Shown here: one piece after another, positions 1 through 8,196 of the stretch | How positions within the stretch are numbered: the stretch's first letter is position 1 | Layout: each line of letters starts with the position of its first letter | Origin: Thioalkalivibrio nitratireducens | Lineage (GTDB): Bacteria; Pseudomonadota; Gammaproteobacteria; Ectothiorhodospirales; Ectothiorhodospiraceae | Direction of reading: 5' to 3' | Length of the DNA: 29,002 bases | Assembly (NCBI GenBank): GCA_011390385.1 | Contig: JAABSN010000021.1 | Coordinates: 1 to 29,002, forward strand | The notes under the pieces: model-generated | Databases searched by the model: none | The model's input: the letters and a program-made list of their open reading frames with translations, nothing else | What the model was told of the DNA's origin: nothing | Made by a program: the position numbers and the translations under genes

Positions 1-70
1 GGGCACGCTCCAACAGCCTTTCCAGGGGTGACAGGCAGCCCTGCAGATCGCCGACAGCGTAGACGGTCAT
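1..70 (-). CDS. apaH: ApaH, diadenosine tetraphosphatase (partial, N-terminus only)
   Basis: Only the first 23 codons lie in the window; the gene runs off the left edge. The start ATG is at 70-68 and the protein begins MTVYAVGDLQGC, the N-terminal metallophosphatase signature of ApaH (GDLQGC, where the Asp binds metal). The family hydrolyses Ap4A symmetrically to two ADP in the cytoplasm. Its position directly downstream of apaG, at the end of the lptD-surA-pdxA-rsmA cluster, is the usual gammaproteobacterial place for apaH and supports the call. No clear Shine-Dalgarno is visible in front of the ATG. The 127 bases between apaG and this start hold nothing else recognisable. Confidence 0.9.
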   Translation of the reverse strand, partial: MTVYAVGDLQGCLSPLERLLERA

Positions 71-197
71 CGTGGGATCGAGGCGTGGAGCCGCGGCGCG
101 GGCCGCGTCCTGGCGGCCACTGGGGCCGCCGGGAAGAGTTCAGAGTCGAACGCCATGGGGTGCCGATGCGGTACATGGCATTGTCCCAGCGCCGGCA

Positions 198-578
198 TCA
201 GTGCAGGGCGTGCGGCACGGAAAGGGTAAACGTGGGAATAGGGGCTTCGAACGTAAAGCCGGAATCGTCCCGCATCTCGTAACTGCCCTCCATGGTGCCT
301 ACCGGTGTTTCGATCACCGTGCCGCTGGTGTATTCGAACTCCTCCCCGGGAGGAATGCGTGGTTGTTTTCCGACGACGCCTTCACCCCGGACTTCCTGCG
401 TCTGGTCGCGGGCATCGCGAATGATCCAGTGCCGGTTCAGCAGCTGAACCGATGCTTCACCTGCGTTGCGGATGGTGATGTGGTAGGCGAAGACGAAACG
501 CGGCGCCTCCGGGTCCGACTGCTCTTCGATATAGGCGGTCGCAACCTCGATCTCTATACGGTGTTCGGTGGGGCTCAT
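198..578 (-). CDS. apaG: ApaG (Co2+/Mg2+ efflux-associated protein family)
   Basis: A 126-residue protein of the usual ApaG length. It is a single fibronectin-III-like beta domain with the family motifs FAYHITIRN (about 29-37), NRHWIIRD (48-55), GVVGKQPRI (67-75) and the C-terminal PVGTMEGSYEM (92-102). The biochemical role of bacterial ApaG is not settled; genetic work links it to divalent cation resistance, and related domains occur in eukaryotic F-box proteins and PDIP38. The start ATG (578-576) overlaps the glk stop in an ATGA arrangement, so translation is probably coupled. It lies between glk and apaH at the distal end of the cluster. Confidence 0.95.
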   Translation of the reverse strand: MSPTEHRIEIEVATAYIEEQSDPEAPRFVFAYHITIRNAGEASVQLLNRHWIIRDARDQTQEVRGEGVVGKQPRIPPGEEFEYTSGTVIETPVGTMEGSYEMRDDSGFTFEAPIPTFTLSVPHALH

Positions 579-1585
579 GCTGTACTCTCTCCGAATGATT
601 CCACGGCCCGCCGCACGGCGACGGCCGCGCCCAGAAGGCCGGGTTCAGGATGGACGATCAGGCTCACGTGCAGTGTTTCCAGCAGATCCTGCATCGGCGC
701 CTTGTCGCGGAAGGCCCGGATGAATTCCGGACCCTGAAAATGGTGTAGCCAGCGGGGTGCGATTCCGCCTGCGATGTAGACCCCGCCGCGTGGCAATGCC
801 TCCAATGCGATATTGCCCAGCTGACTACCGTAAATGCTGACAAACCGTCCGATGACCCGCAAGGCCGGTGTGTTGTTCCGTTGCGCGAGCGCCCCGATCG
901 CGGCCGCCGGGTCGGTGTCGTGCAGGGCCTCGGCCATTGCGGCATCGGGCGAGTGCGACTGCAGGTAGGCGCCGATGCGCGCAATTCCTGGTCCACTGAG
1001 CACGTGCTCGCGGCTGCAGCGGCCCTCGCGATGGCGGATCCACTCGGCCAGGCCGGCCTGCCAGCCATCGGCAGGTGCGAAGTCTGCGTGGCCGCCCTCG
1101 CCGGCGAACAGAAGACTCTCCGGAGGCGAACCGACAAGGCAGGTGCCGAGGCCAGTGCCTGCCCCCACGACGAGGCGCAGTCCGCCGGTATCGACGGTCC
1201 CGGTCTGTAGCGGCACCGTGTGGGCGGGTCCCAGCGCATCGAGGCTGGCACCGACAGCCGCAAAGTCATTGATCAATAGCACCGGTGCATCGAATCGCTG
1301 GGCCAGATCCCGGGAATGCAGTTCCGGCCAGTCGAGATTGGTTGCCCGGCCCGACGTGTGTTTTCCGTCCACCGTCACGGGCCCCGCGAGCGCGATCCCG
1401 ATACCCGCCCTTGGCTCGGATTTCGGTCCGATATTTCCGAGCCATTGCTCGATCATGGCCGCCGCGCTCGGGTAGTCGCTGCTGATCATGCGGGTCTTCC
1501 GTTCGAGCTTCCAGTTCCCCGATTCCCATCGGGCAATGGCGATCAGTGTCTTCGTACCACCAACATCCGCAACGATGAAATTCAT
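575..1585 (-). CDS. glk: Glucokinase (Glk family)
   Basis: A 336-residue glucokinase of the bacterial Glk family (hexokinase/actin-like ATPase fold), which phosphorylates glucose to glucose-6-phosphate with ATP. Visible motifs are the phosphate-1 loop DVGGTKT (7-13), LAGPV (66-70), the catalytic Asp in LINDFAA (D107), the phosphate-2 motif VVGAGTGLGT (139-148), and the sugar-binding EGGH (163-166). The length is a little above the E. coli enzyme. Its ATG overlaps the rsmA stop and its stop overlaps the apaG start, both as ATGA, so it is built into the polycistron. A sugar kinase is unexpected between rsmA and apaG, so it was probably inserted secondarily, although codon use looks like its neighbours by eye. 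Confidence 0.93.
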   Translation of the reverse strand: MNFIVADVGGTKTLIAIARWESGNWKLERKTRMISSDYPSAAAMIEQWLGNIGPKSEPRAGIGIALAGPVTVDGKHTSGRATNLDWPELHSRDLAQRFDAPVLLINDFAAVGASLDALGPAHTVPLQTGTVDTGGLRLVVGAGTGLGTCLVGSPPESLLFAGEGGHADFAPADGWQAGLAEWIRHREGRCSREHVLSGPGIARIGAYLQSHSPDAAMAEALHDTDPAAAIGALAQRNNTPALRVIGRFVSIYGSQLGNIALEALPRGGVYIAGGIAPRWLHHFQGPEFIRAFRDKAPMQDLLETLHVSLIVHPEPGLLGAAVAVRRAVESFGESTA

Positions 1586-2412
1586 GGCTGGTCCATGGCG
1601 GCGCCGTTGTTGTCCGTGTTGCCGACGACCTCCGGGGATGCCGCACGGGCCAGACCGAGGAAATCCACGACACTCAGCTCCTCAGGTCTCCGGCCACCGT
1701 CGATGCCGGTGGTTTCAATGGCTGCCGGGTTCAGGGTGCCCGAGAGTGCACGGCGCAGGGTCTTGCGGCGGTTGGAAAACGCCTGGTTGACGATCTTGCG
1801 GAACCTGTCCTGCAGAGGGGCCGGGACGATCGGTTCGGCAAGCGGTTCGATACGGACCAGTGCCGATTCGACCTTTGGTGCCGGACGGAACGCGCCGGGG
1901 CCTACCGTGAAGAGTTGCTGAACCCGCGCGCATGCGGCAAGCATGACGGTCAGGCGTCCGTAGCGTTTGTTGCCTGGCTGGGCGGCCATGCGTTCGACAA
2001 CCTCTTTCTGCAGCAGGAAGTGCATGTCGCGGACCGCGTGGGCCTGGTCAAGCAAGTGGAACAACAGGGGCGTCGAGATGTTGTACGGCAGATTTCCGAC
2101 GATCCGCAGGCTGCGGGGAATGGTGGCTCGCGCGGCGAAATCGAACCCGAGCGCGTCAGCATTGAGGATCGTGAGCCTGGATGGCGGCGCCAGCTGGCGG
2201 AGTCCCGGGATGAGATCGCGGTCCAGTTCCACCACTTCCAGATGGTCGAGGCGTTCCAGCAGTGGAGCTGTCAGAGCCCCGAGACCCGGCCCGATCTCGA
2301 TCATCATGTCATCTCTTGCCGGGGCAATGGCCGCGACAATGCGGGACAGGACGGACTTGTCGTGCAGGAAATTCTGGCCAAACCGCCTGCGGGGCCTGAC
2401 AGGGTGGATCAT
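1582..2412 (-). CDS. rsmA: RsmA/KsgA, 16S rRNA adenine dimethyltransferase
   Basis: A 276-residue protein that dimethylates two adjacent adenosines (A1518/A1519 in E. coli numbering) in the 3'-terminal hairpin of 16S rRNA during late 30S assembly. The N-terminus RRRFGQNFLHD (8-18), the SAM-binding EIGPGLGALT (39-48) and the catalytic NLPYNIS (107-113) are all intact. The chosen ATG at 2412-2410 is an ATGA overlap with the pdxA stop. The frame is open 36 codons further upstream, but those residues are the antisense-like overlap with pdxA and are not expected in the family. The stop overlaps the glk start. Confidence 0.96.
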   Translation of the reverse strand: MIHPVRPRRRFGQNFLHDKSVLSRIVAAIAPARDDMMIEIGPGLGALTAPLLERLDHLEVVELDRDLIPGLRQLAPPSRLTILNADALGFDFAARATIPRSLRIVGNLPYNISTPLLFHLLDQAHAVRDMHFLLQKEVVERMAAQPGNKRYGRLTVMLAACARVQQLFTVGPGAFRPAPKVESALVRIEPLAEPIVPAPLQDRFRKIVNQAFSNRRKTLRRALSGTLNPAAIETTGIDGGRRPEELSVVDFLGLARAASPEVVGNTDNNGAAMDQP

Positions 2413-3449
2413 GTTCGTTTCCGGGTGTCTTCCGCGGGCGGTTGCGATGCGGAGCGGTCGCGATGTCGCGGGGCCGCCAGGTCGCGCGCCAGGTGCTCCG
2501 CTGCAAGAAAACTTCCCCATTCGGCGGCGCCGGTGCCCGCGAGGTCCAGCGCCGTACCATGATCCACCGATGTGCGGATGAAGGGCAGTCCGAGTGTGAT
2601 ATTCACCGCTTCACCGAAACCGGCGTATTTCAGGACCGGCAGGCCCTGGTCGTGATACATGGCGAGGACAGCGTCGGCTTCAGACAGGACGCGGGGTGTG
2701 AAGGCCGTATCTGCGGGCAGCGGCCCCTTGAGATCGAGTCCGCGAGCCCTCATGGCCTGCAGTGCAGGGGCGATCACGGTGTCGTCCTCGTGACCGAGCA
2801 CACCCTGTTCGCCCGCATGCGGATTCAGGCCGCACACGGCGATTCGTGGCCGGTCAATGCCGAAATCACGCTGCAGGTCATGAGCCAGGATCGTGATGAC
2901 CTCGGACAGGAGATCCACCGTGATGGCGTCCGCCACGGCACGCAGGGGCAGGTGCGTGGTGGCCAGGGCGACGCGGAGTGTACCGGCAACGAGCATCATG
3001 ACCGGCCGCGGGCTCCCGGCCCGACCGGCCAGCCATTCGGTGTGTCCGGTAAAGGGATATCCGGCCTGGTTGATCACGCCTTTGTGCACGGGTCCGGTGA
3101 CCATGGCATCGAACATGCCATCGAGACAGCCGTCGGCTGCCGTCTCCAGCAATGCCAGAACGTGAGCAGCATTGGCGGGGTTCAGTATTCCAACGTGCAC
3201 GGGAGCCGCGACCGGAACGGGGATGATTTCCAGCGTGCCTGCGGGTGTGGCCTGACGAGGTCCATCGGGGGAAAATTCGGCCAGTCGGACGGTCAGACCC
3301 AACTGGCGTGCCCGCTGCTCGAGAACTTCAGGGCTTCCGACTGCGATGCGCTGGGCACCGGTCGGGTGTTGGGCAAGCTGCAAAAGCAGATCGGGGCCGA
3401 TACCGGCAGGTTCGCCTGCCGTCATGGCAAGGCGGGCGACAGGGCGCAT
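2409..3449 (-). CDS. pdxA: PdxA, 4-hydroxythreonine-4-phosphate dehydrogenase
   Basis: A 346-residue enzyme of the DXP-dependent pyridoxal 5'-phosphate pathway, oxidising 4-phosphohydroxy-L-threonine with NAD(P)+ to a product that decarboxylates to the PdxJ substrate. Metal-ligand histidines fall at the same residue numbers as in E. coli: H166 (TTHLP), H211 (GLNPHAGE) and H266 (MYHDQG). The substrate-binding FTGHTEW (133-139) and the C-terminal SVDHGTALD (294-302) are present. The start at 3449 gives MRPVARLAMTAGEPAGIGPD, the family N-terminus; the frame stays open 43 codons upstream, but that part is not family-like. The end overlaps rsmA. The last about 20 residues form a short non-conserved polar tail. 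Confidence 0.96.
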   Translation of the reverse strand: MRPVARLAMTAGEPAGIGPDLLLQLAQHPTGAQRIAVGSPEVLEQRARQLGLTVRLAEFSPDGPRQATPAGTLEIIPVPVAAPVHVGILNPANAAHVLALLETAADGCLDGMFDAMVTGPVHKGVINQAGYPFTGHTEWLAGRAGSPRPVMMLVAGTLRVALATTHLPLRAVADAITVDLLSEVITILAHDLQRDFGIDRPRIAVCGLNPHAGEQGVLGHEDDTVIAPALQAMRARGLDLKGPLPADTAFTPRVLSEADAVLAMYHDQGLPVLKYAGFGEAVNITLGLPFIRTSVDHGTALDLAGTGAAEWGSFLAAEHLARDLAAPRHRDRSASQPPAEDTRKRT

Positions 3450-3609
3450 TAGTGGACCGTGTGGTAGGTTGGGTAACGACCTGGATCGCTCGGGCACGTC
3501 GTCGCAGGACGGACAAGTGCGGTAAAACCAGGGCGTTTTCCCAGCGTGTCGAGCGCAGTTCCAGCGCATCTGGCGCACCGCACTGGTGACGAACTATCCG
3601 CGTGGTGCA

Positions 3610-5004
3610 TCAGCCACCCAGACCCTCGATACGGTACTCGACGAAGGCCTCGTCGCGTAGCCGCCTGAGCCAGAGCTCCGTTTCTTCCTCGCGTTTGCGG
3701 CTTTGCAGGACTTCCTGGGCGCGGGCGCGCAGGAGATCGCGCGAGGCATCGGTTTCACGTCGCTCGAGCACCTCGATGATGTGCCAGCCGAACTGACTCT
3801 GGATCGGAGCGCTGACTTCGCCAATGGCGAGACTCTGCATGGCCTGCTCAAAGGCCGGGACTGTTTCGCCTGGGCTCAGCCAGCCCAGATCGCCACCGCG
3901 CGAGGCGGAGCCGACGTCATCGGAGTGGGCGCGAGCGAGATCGTCGAACGGAGCGCCTTCTCGGATCCTGTTGTGGAGACTGCGCGCCTGGGCCTCCGCT
4001 TCGGCTTCGGTGCGGATCTGATCGGGGCTGATCAGGATATGCCGCGCACGGGTCTGGGGTATCCTCTGTTCCGCACCAGCCTCGCGTTCAATCAGCTTGA
4101 CGATGTGAAAACCGCTCGGTGATCGCAGGACCTCGCTGACTTCGCCGGGGCGCATCAGGATCGCGGCGCGTGCGTACAGTGTCGGCAATTCGGCCGCACC
4201 GACCCAGCCGAGATCCCCCCCTTCCAGGGCGTTTGGGGCATCGGAGTGGCTGATCGCCAGGCTCGCGAAATCCTCGCCCTCGCGAATGCGTGCATGCAGG
4301 CTTTCGGCCTTGCTCTGGGCCTCGGCAATCGTTGCCGAATCGGCACCTTGCGGGAGTGCGACGAGAATGTGCGCAAGCCGGTAGCGGATGTCGCGGTCGA
4401 TCGCGCCGCTCTCGGCGGCGATCAGTTCATCGATTTCCTGATCCCCGACGCGGAGGCGGTTGTCGACCTGGCGTCTGCGCAACTGAGCGATGGTCAGTTC
4501 ATCCCGAATCTGCTCGCGGAAGGCGGCGAAGTCCACCCCTTCCGCGGCCAGGGCATTTCGGAGCTGGATCAGGGTCAGATCGTTTTCTGCGGCGATGCTC
4601 TCCATGGTTCGGTTCAGTGTGATCTCGTCGATATTGATGCCGACCCGTTCCGCCTCCTGCAACTGCACCCGTTCGACCACCATGCGCTCCATCACCTGCC
4701 GCACCAGTGTGCTCCGGTCCGGCGGCCGGGTGCCACGCTGCGCAAGTTGCTGTTCCGCCAGATTGATGCGCGACACCAGCTCACGCTGGGTAATCACGTC
4801 CTGACCCACGACGGCAACGATCCGGTCCACCAAACGATCGCGTTCCTGGCCTTGCACGGCGCCGCCCGCCGCGAGAAAAAGGGTCAGGGTCAGGGCCAGC
4901 ATGCCGAGCACGCGCGGGAAGCGCTGATCGGATCCGGAATCGCGAGTGGCGGTATTGCGCCGTGGGCGAAGCATCTCCCTAGTCGTAGTTGTCGTATCGG
5001 TCAT
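3610..5004 (-). CDS. surA: SurA, periplasmic chaperone and peptidyl-prolyl isomerase
   Basis: A periplasmic chaperone for outer-membrane proteins, including LptD. The order is: N-terminal extension and hydrophobic signal segment (about 33-47), SurA N-domain from DRLVDRIVAVVGQDVITQRE (57-76), first parvulin domain (about 206-306, with LAHILVAL and GGDLGWVG) and second parvulin domain (about 317-415, with ARHILISP and GGDLGWLS), then a C-terminal helix. Start choice is unsure: the ATG at 5004 overlaps lptD by 26 bases, and a second ATG at 4974 has AGGGAG immediately against it, too close to act as a ribosome site. Either start gives a long n-region for a signal peptide. At 464 residues it is slightly longer than E. 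coli SurA (428). The 160 bases between surA and pdxA show nothing definite. Confidence 0.95.
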   Translation of the reverse strand: MTDTTTTTREMLRPRRNTATRDSGSDQRFPRVLGMLALTLTLFLAAGGAVQGQERDRLVDRIVAVVGQDVITQRELVSRINLAEQQLAQRGTRPPDRSTLVRQVMERMVVERVQLQEAERVGINIDEITLNRTMESIAAENDLTLIQLRNALAAEGVDFAAFREQIRDELTIAQLRRRQVDNRLRVGDQEIDELIAAESGAIDRDIRYRLAHILVALPQGADSATIAEAQSKAESLHARIREGEDFASLAISHSDAPNALEGGDLGWVGAAELPTLYARAAILMRPGEVSEVLRSPSGFHIVKLIEREAGAEQRIPQTRARHILISPDQIRTEAEAEAQARSLHNRIREGAPFDDLARAHSDDVGSASRGGDLGWLSPGETVPAFEQAMQSLAIGEVSAPIQSQFGWHIIEVLERRETDASRDLLRARAQEVLQSRKREEETELWLRRLRDEAFVEYRIEGLGG

Positions 5005-7183
5005 AACCGGAAATTCCCTCGCGTAACAAATCGTCGAGCCCGGTATCGAGGCGGGTCAGGCCGTCGAGGGTCAACTGGAAATAGATGGAATTGTTGTACT
5101 CGCCATCGAAATCGCTCAGGTGTCGACGGAGCGCAACGCGCAGACCATAACAACACGTACGATACTCGAGCCCGGCCAATAGTTCGATATCGCGATCGTC
5201 GCGCAGACTGTAATTCCAACGGCCGATGGCCTGCAGGCGGTCGCTCAGTGGCCAGAAACCGGAGATATCGGTCTGTTCGATCTGGTCCTCGCGCAGCCGG
5301 TAGCCAAGGTTGAGCAGGACCCTGCGCTGTGGGTTGTACGATATTCCCATGGTCGCCAACCGGGCGCGGTCACGGTCTGTGTCGAACAGGACCGATGTGC
5401 GTGCCTGCCAAGCGTCCAGAAATCGAAACCGAGCCTCGGCTGCCAGTTCCGAGCGGTTCTCCCGGCGCGGCGGATCGGTCGGTCGCAACTGAACACGCCG
5501 GTCTTCGAGATAGGTGATTTGTCCGGCGGATACGGAAAGCTGCTCCATGCCTGTTCCCGGATCAATGATGCGACTGGTGAGTGCTGTCGTGATCTGATGG
5601 GTATCGCCCACCCGATCCGCGCCGGTGAATCGTTGTGTGGTGAACAGGCTGTCAAAGCTGAATTCACGTTCACCGGTGTCGAAACGCGGGATGTCGTCCT
5701 GGTCGCGAAATGGGACATACCCGTAGAATACACGGGGCTCGAGGGTCTGCAGGTTGCCGCTGCTGAGCATGCGATCGAAGACGAGGCCGCCATCGATGCT
5801 TAACGTCGGCAAGGTGCGGGAGATGCTGTCGCGCATGCCAGGATCAGTATCGTCGAGTTCGTAGCGCGTATGGCGCAGCGCGAGACGCGGTTCGATGAAA
5901 TAGCCGCCGCCATCGTGGCGATAGCCGATCTCCGGTCTAAAGTCGACACGCATACCGGTCAACGAGTCGGTGCGCTCGAACTGAACCAGTTCCGACCGCA
6001 GATCCCAGAACAGTCCCGAGTTCAGCGATTGCCCGGCCTGAAGCAACAACTGGGGCAGGCGTGTGTATGGAAGATCGTCCGGCGCCAGTGTGGGATCCAG
6101 TGATTCGAAATCCTGGATGCGGCCCGTCAGACGCCAGTTCGGTTGGCCGTACACGAGTTCGGCGCGCCGCTCCACCGCGGGAGTGCTGGAACTGTAGACA
6201 CTGTCGCCGAAATCCCGGAAATAGCTCTGATCCGACACCTCGGTTGCGTCGATTCCAAGCGAAAGGTCGGGGGTGATCTGCGCCTGCTGTTGCCACCGGA
6301 GCAGGTAACGGTCGTCATTGGCTTCGCGGTCATTGGGGAGGATTACAGCGTCAATGGAGCCCTGGATGTTGGGGCGGAGATAGCGCCACTCTGTATCCAG
6401 CATTACGCCGCGCTGCGACATGATGCGCGGGGTTAGTGTGGCATCGTAGTTGGGTGCGATGTTCCAGTACCAGGGGAGCGCGAGATCCAGCCCGCTGCGC
6501 GAACTGTAACCCCCTGTTGGTGTGAGCAGCCCGGATTGCCGACGGTCATCGATGGGAAAGTTGATATAGGGCGTGTAGAAGATCGGGACGTCCTTGAACC
6601 GCAACGTGACATCATTTGCATGGCCGCGACCGCTGTCCCGGTCGAGTCGGACCTGGCCTGCGGAAAGCCACCAGCTGTCATTGCCTTCCGGGCAAGTCGT
6701 GTAACGACCATCGGTCAGGTGGACGCGCCCCGGTCCCTCCTGGGCCGCCTCATCAGCGCTCCCGCGCGCGCTCCGGGATCTCAGCCAGTACTGAATATCG
6801 GAAAAAAGCCCCTTGTCGGCTTCGATCCGATAATTGACTTCCTGGGCCTGGATCAGAAGATCGCCGTCGTACAGGCGCGTTTTTCCGAATGCTTCCACCG
6901 TCTGGGACGAGGTTTCGTAGTCGATCGATTCGGCGTCGAGCCGGCGTCCATCCGCATACAAACTGACGTTGCCCCGGGCGCGCGTGCTCTCGGCGCCAAC
7001 GGTCTCCACGAAGTCGGACTCGATGTCGACCACGCCCGGGGCCAGGGAACGCAGTTCGGGCCAGAACGATTCCGGCGGGCTTGGACAGAACGAGGGGGGC
7101 TCGGCCCGCGCAGGCTGGGCCCCTAGCGCCAGGAACACGAGCGGCAGCGAGGGTAGTATTGATCGTAGCGGCATCGCCTTCAT
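4979..7183 (-). CDS. lptD: LptD, LPS-assembly outer-membrane protein
   Basis: The 734-residue outer-membrane translocon that inserts lipopolysaccharide into the outer leaflet together with the lipoprotein LptE. The sequence shows a signal peptide cleaved after ARA (27), a periplasmic jellyroll domain (about 50-180, e.g. RARGNVSLYADGRRLDAES), then a long aromatic-rich beta barrel. The cysteine pattern needed for the two inter-domain disulfides is preserved: C33, C164 and the adjacent pair C677-C678 (RTCCYGLR). This matches the E. coli arrangement (C31, C173, C724, C725). It is first in the cluster, with its own upstream promoter candidate. Two ATGs (7183 and 7174) are possible starts. Confidence 0.97.
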   Translation of the reverse strand: MKAMPLRSILPSLPLVFLALGAQPARAEPPSFCPSPPESFWPELRSLAPGVVDIESDFVETVGAESTRARGNVSLYADGRRLDAESIDYETSSQTVEAFGKTRLYDGDLLIQAQEVNYRIEADKGLFSDIQYWLRSRSARGSADEAAQEGPGRVHLTDGRYTTCPEGNDSWWLSAGQVRLDRDSGRGHANDVTLRFKDVPIFYTPYINFPIDDRRQSGLLTPTGGYSSRSGLDLALPWYWNIAPNYDATLTPRIMSQRGVMLDTEWRYLRPNIQGSIDAVILPNDREANDDRYLLRWQQQAQITPDLSLGIDATEVSDQSYFRDFGDSVYSSSTPAVERRAELVYGQPNWRLTGRIQDFESLDPTLAPDDLPYTRLPQLLLQAGQSLNSGLFWDLRSELVQFERTDSLTGMRVDFRPEIGYRHDGGGYFIEPRLALRHTRYELDDTDPGMRDSISRTLPTLSIDGGLVFDRMLSSGNLQTLEPRVFYGYVPFRDQDDIPRFDTGEREFSFDSLFTTQRFTGADRVGDTHQITTALTSRIIDPGTGMEQLSVSAGQITYLEDRRVQLRPTDPPRRENRSELAAEARFRFLDAWQARTSVLFDTDRDRARLATMGISYNPQRRVLLNLGYRLREDQIEQTDISGFWPLSDRLQAIGRWNYSLRDDRDIELLAGLEYRTCCYGLRVALRRHLSDFDGEYNNSIYFQLTLDGLTRLDTGLDDLLREGISGYDRYDNYD

Positions 7184-7351
7184 GGTCTGCGGAGGCTCCG
7201 TCCATTCTCGATCATCGGCTCATGTTCCTTGGTCCCCAGGCATCGCGCGCGCAGGCCCCGTTGGCCATGTTGCCGCCAGCCCGGGTGCTGCGGATTGGAT
7301 TCGTACCATTGGCGGTCTCGGAATAGGCTGCGGCTCCGTACCATCCGACGA

Positions 7352-7380
7352 CTTATACCTGTTGCGCACGTGACCCGCAA
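7352..7380 (-). promoter_or_regulatory. Candidate sigma-70 promoter for the lptD-surA-pdxA cluster
   Basis: Reading the minus strand: TTGCGG (7380-7375), a 17-base spacer, then TATAAG (7357-7352; 5 of 6 matches to TATAAT). The -35 is weak. The spacer contains a CACGTG palindrome. It would start transcription about 160 bases before the lptD ATG. The assignment comes from pattern and position only. Confidence 0.4.
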
Positions 7381-7408
7381 GGGCGATTCCCCTTCCCGGG
7401 AACGCCGC

Positions 7409-7414
7409 TATAAT
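7409..7414 (+). promoter_or_regulatory. Candidate -10 element (TATAAT) for ppa
   Basis: A perfect TATAAT at 7409-7414, about 32 bases before the ppa ATG, with no good -35 at the usual spacing (ATTCCC at 7386-7391). Transcription would start near 7420. The ribosome site GAGG (7434-7437) follows. It is divergent from, and close to, the lptD promoter candidate. Confidence 0.45.
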
Positions 7415-7446
7415 AGCGCGTCAATCCAGGCGTGAGGGCCTTGAAC

Positions 7447-7983
7447 ATGGATCTGAGCAAAATCGTCGCCGGCAAGGATTTACCGAACGATATCAACGTC
7501 GTCATCGAAATTCCGGCCCTGGGCCAACCCGTCAAGTACGAGATCGACAAGGAAAGCGGCGCACTGGTCGTTGACCGCTTCATGACGGTTGCCATGTTCT
7601 ATCCCTGCAACTATGGATTTGTGCCCCATACTCTGGCAGAGGATGGAGACCCGCTGGATGTGCTGGTGATTACCCCGGTGCCGCTGGTACCCGGCGCGGT
7701 CGTGCGTGCGCGCCCGATCGGAGTGCTGAACATGTCCGACGAAGCGGGTCCGGATGCGAAGATTCTCGCCGTTCCCGTCACCAAGCTTGATCCGCAGTAC
7801 GAGCGGATCAAGGGGCCGGAGGATGTGCAAAGGGAACTGCTCGATCAGATTACCCATTTCTTTGGCCACTACAAGGAAATGGAGAAGAACAAATGGGTGA
7901 AACTCGATGGCTGGTCGGATGCCGAATCGGCCAAGTCCGAGATCGTCGCCAGCTACAAGCGCTATCAGAAGAGCAAGGTCTGA
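7447..7983 (+). CDS. ppa: Inorganic pyrophosphatase (family I)
   Basis: A 178-residue soluble, Mg2+-dependent pyrophosphatase of prokaryotic family I (E. coli Ppa has 176). Visible are VIEIPALGQPVKYEID (19-34), FYPCNYGFVPHT (51-62) and the signature EDGDPLDVLV (65-74), whose aspartates 66, 68 and 71 bind the catalytic metals. The enzyme hydrolyses PPi to drive biosynthesis. Start choice: an in-frame GTG at 7432 precedes it, but GAGG at 7434-7437 sits 9 bases before the ATG at 7447, and the family begins MDLSKI-like, so the ATG is preferred. It stands alone. The 213 bases to the next gene (7984-8196) hold no gene or clear terminator that I can see. Confidence 0.97.
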   Translation: MDLSKIVAGKDLPNDINVVIEIPALGQPVKYEIDKESGALVVDRFMTVAMFYPCNYGFVPHTLAEDGDPLDVLVITPVPLVPGAVVRARPIGVLNMSDEAGPDAKILAVPVTKLDPQYERIKGPEDVQRELLDQITHFFGHYKEMEKNKWVKLDGWSDAESAKSEIVASYKRYQKSKV

Positions 7984-8196
7984 TTCCGGCCCGCTCTGTG
8001 CGTGGTGCCGCCTTCGGATACGCTGGTCGATCAGCCGGGTGCATCACGCGTCCGTGGCGCCCGCGAAGCAGGTGTCGTATTCCCGAGATACGGTCTTCGC
8101 GGATCAAGCGCGTTGAACACGAGCCGACGGGGCTTGTCATCCTCGTTAGGTACCGGATTTTCCGGGTGACCCAATAGCTGGAAAGGCGTTCCGCAG

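Noticed and set aside
2442..3452. A 336-codon plus-strand frame opposite pdxA
   Set aside because: The mirror of PdxA codons; PdxA has all metal ligands in place.
3463..3480. GTAGGTTGGGTAACG near the pdxA start, like another common dispersed repeat family
   Set aside because: Only about 11 bases match and no partner arm is nearby.
4246..5313. A 355-codon plus-strand frame opposite surA and the end of lptD
   Set aside because: Antisense to two well-supported genes, no ribosome site, and no recognisable domain.
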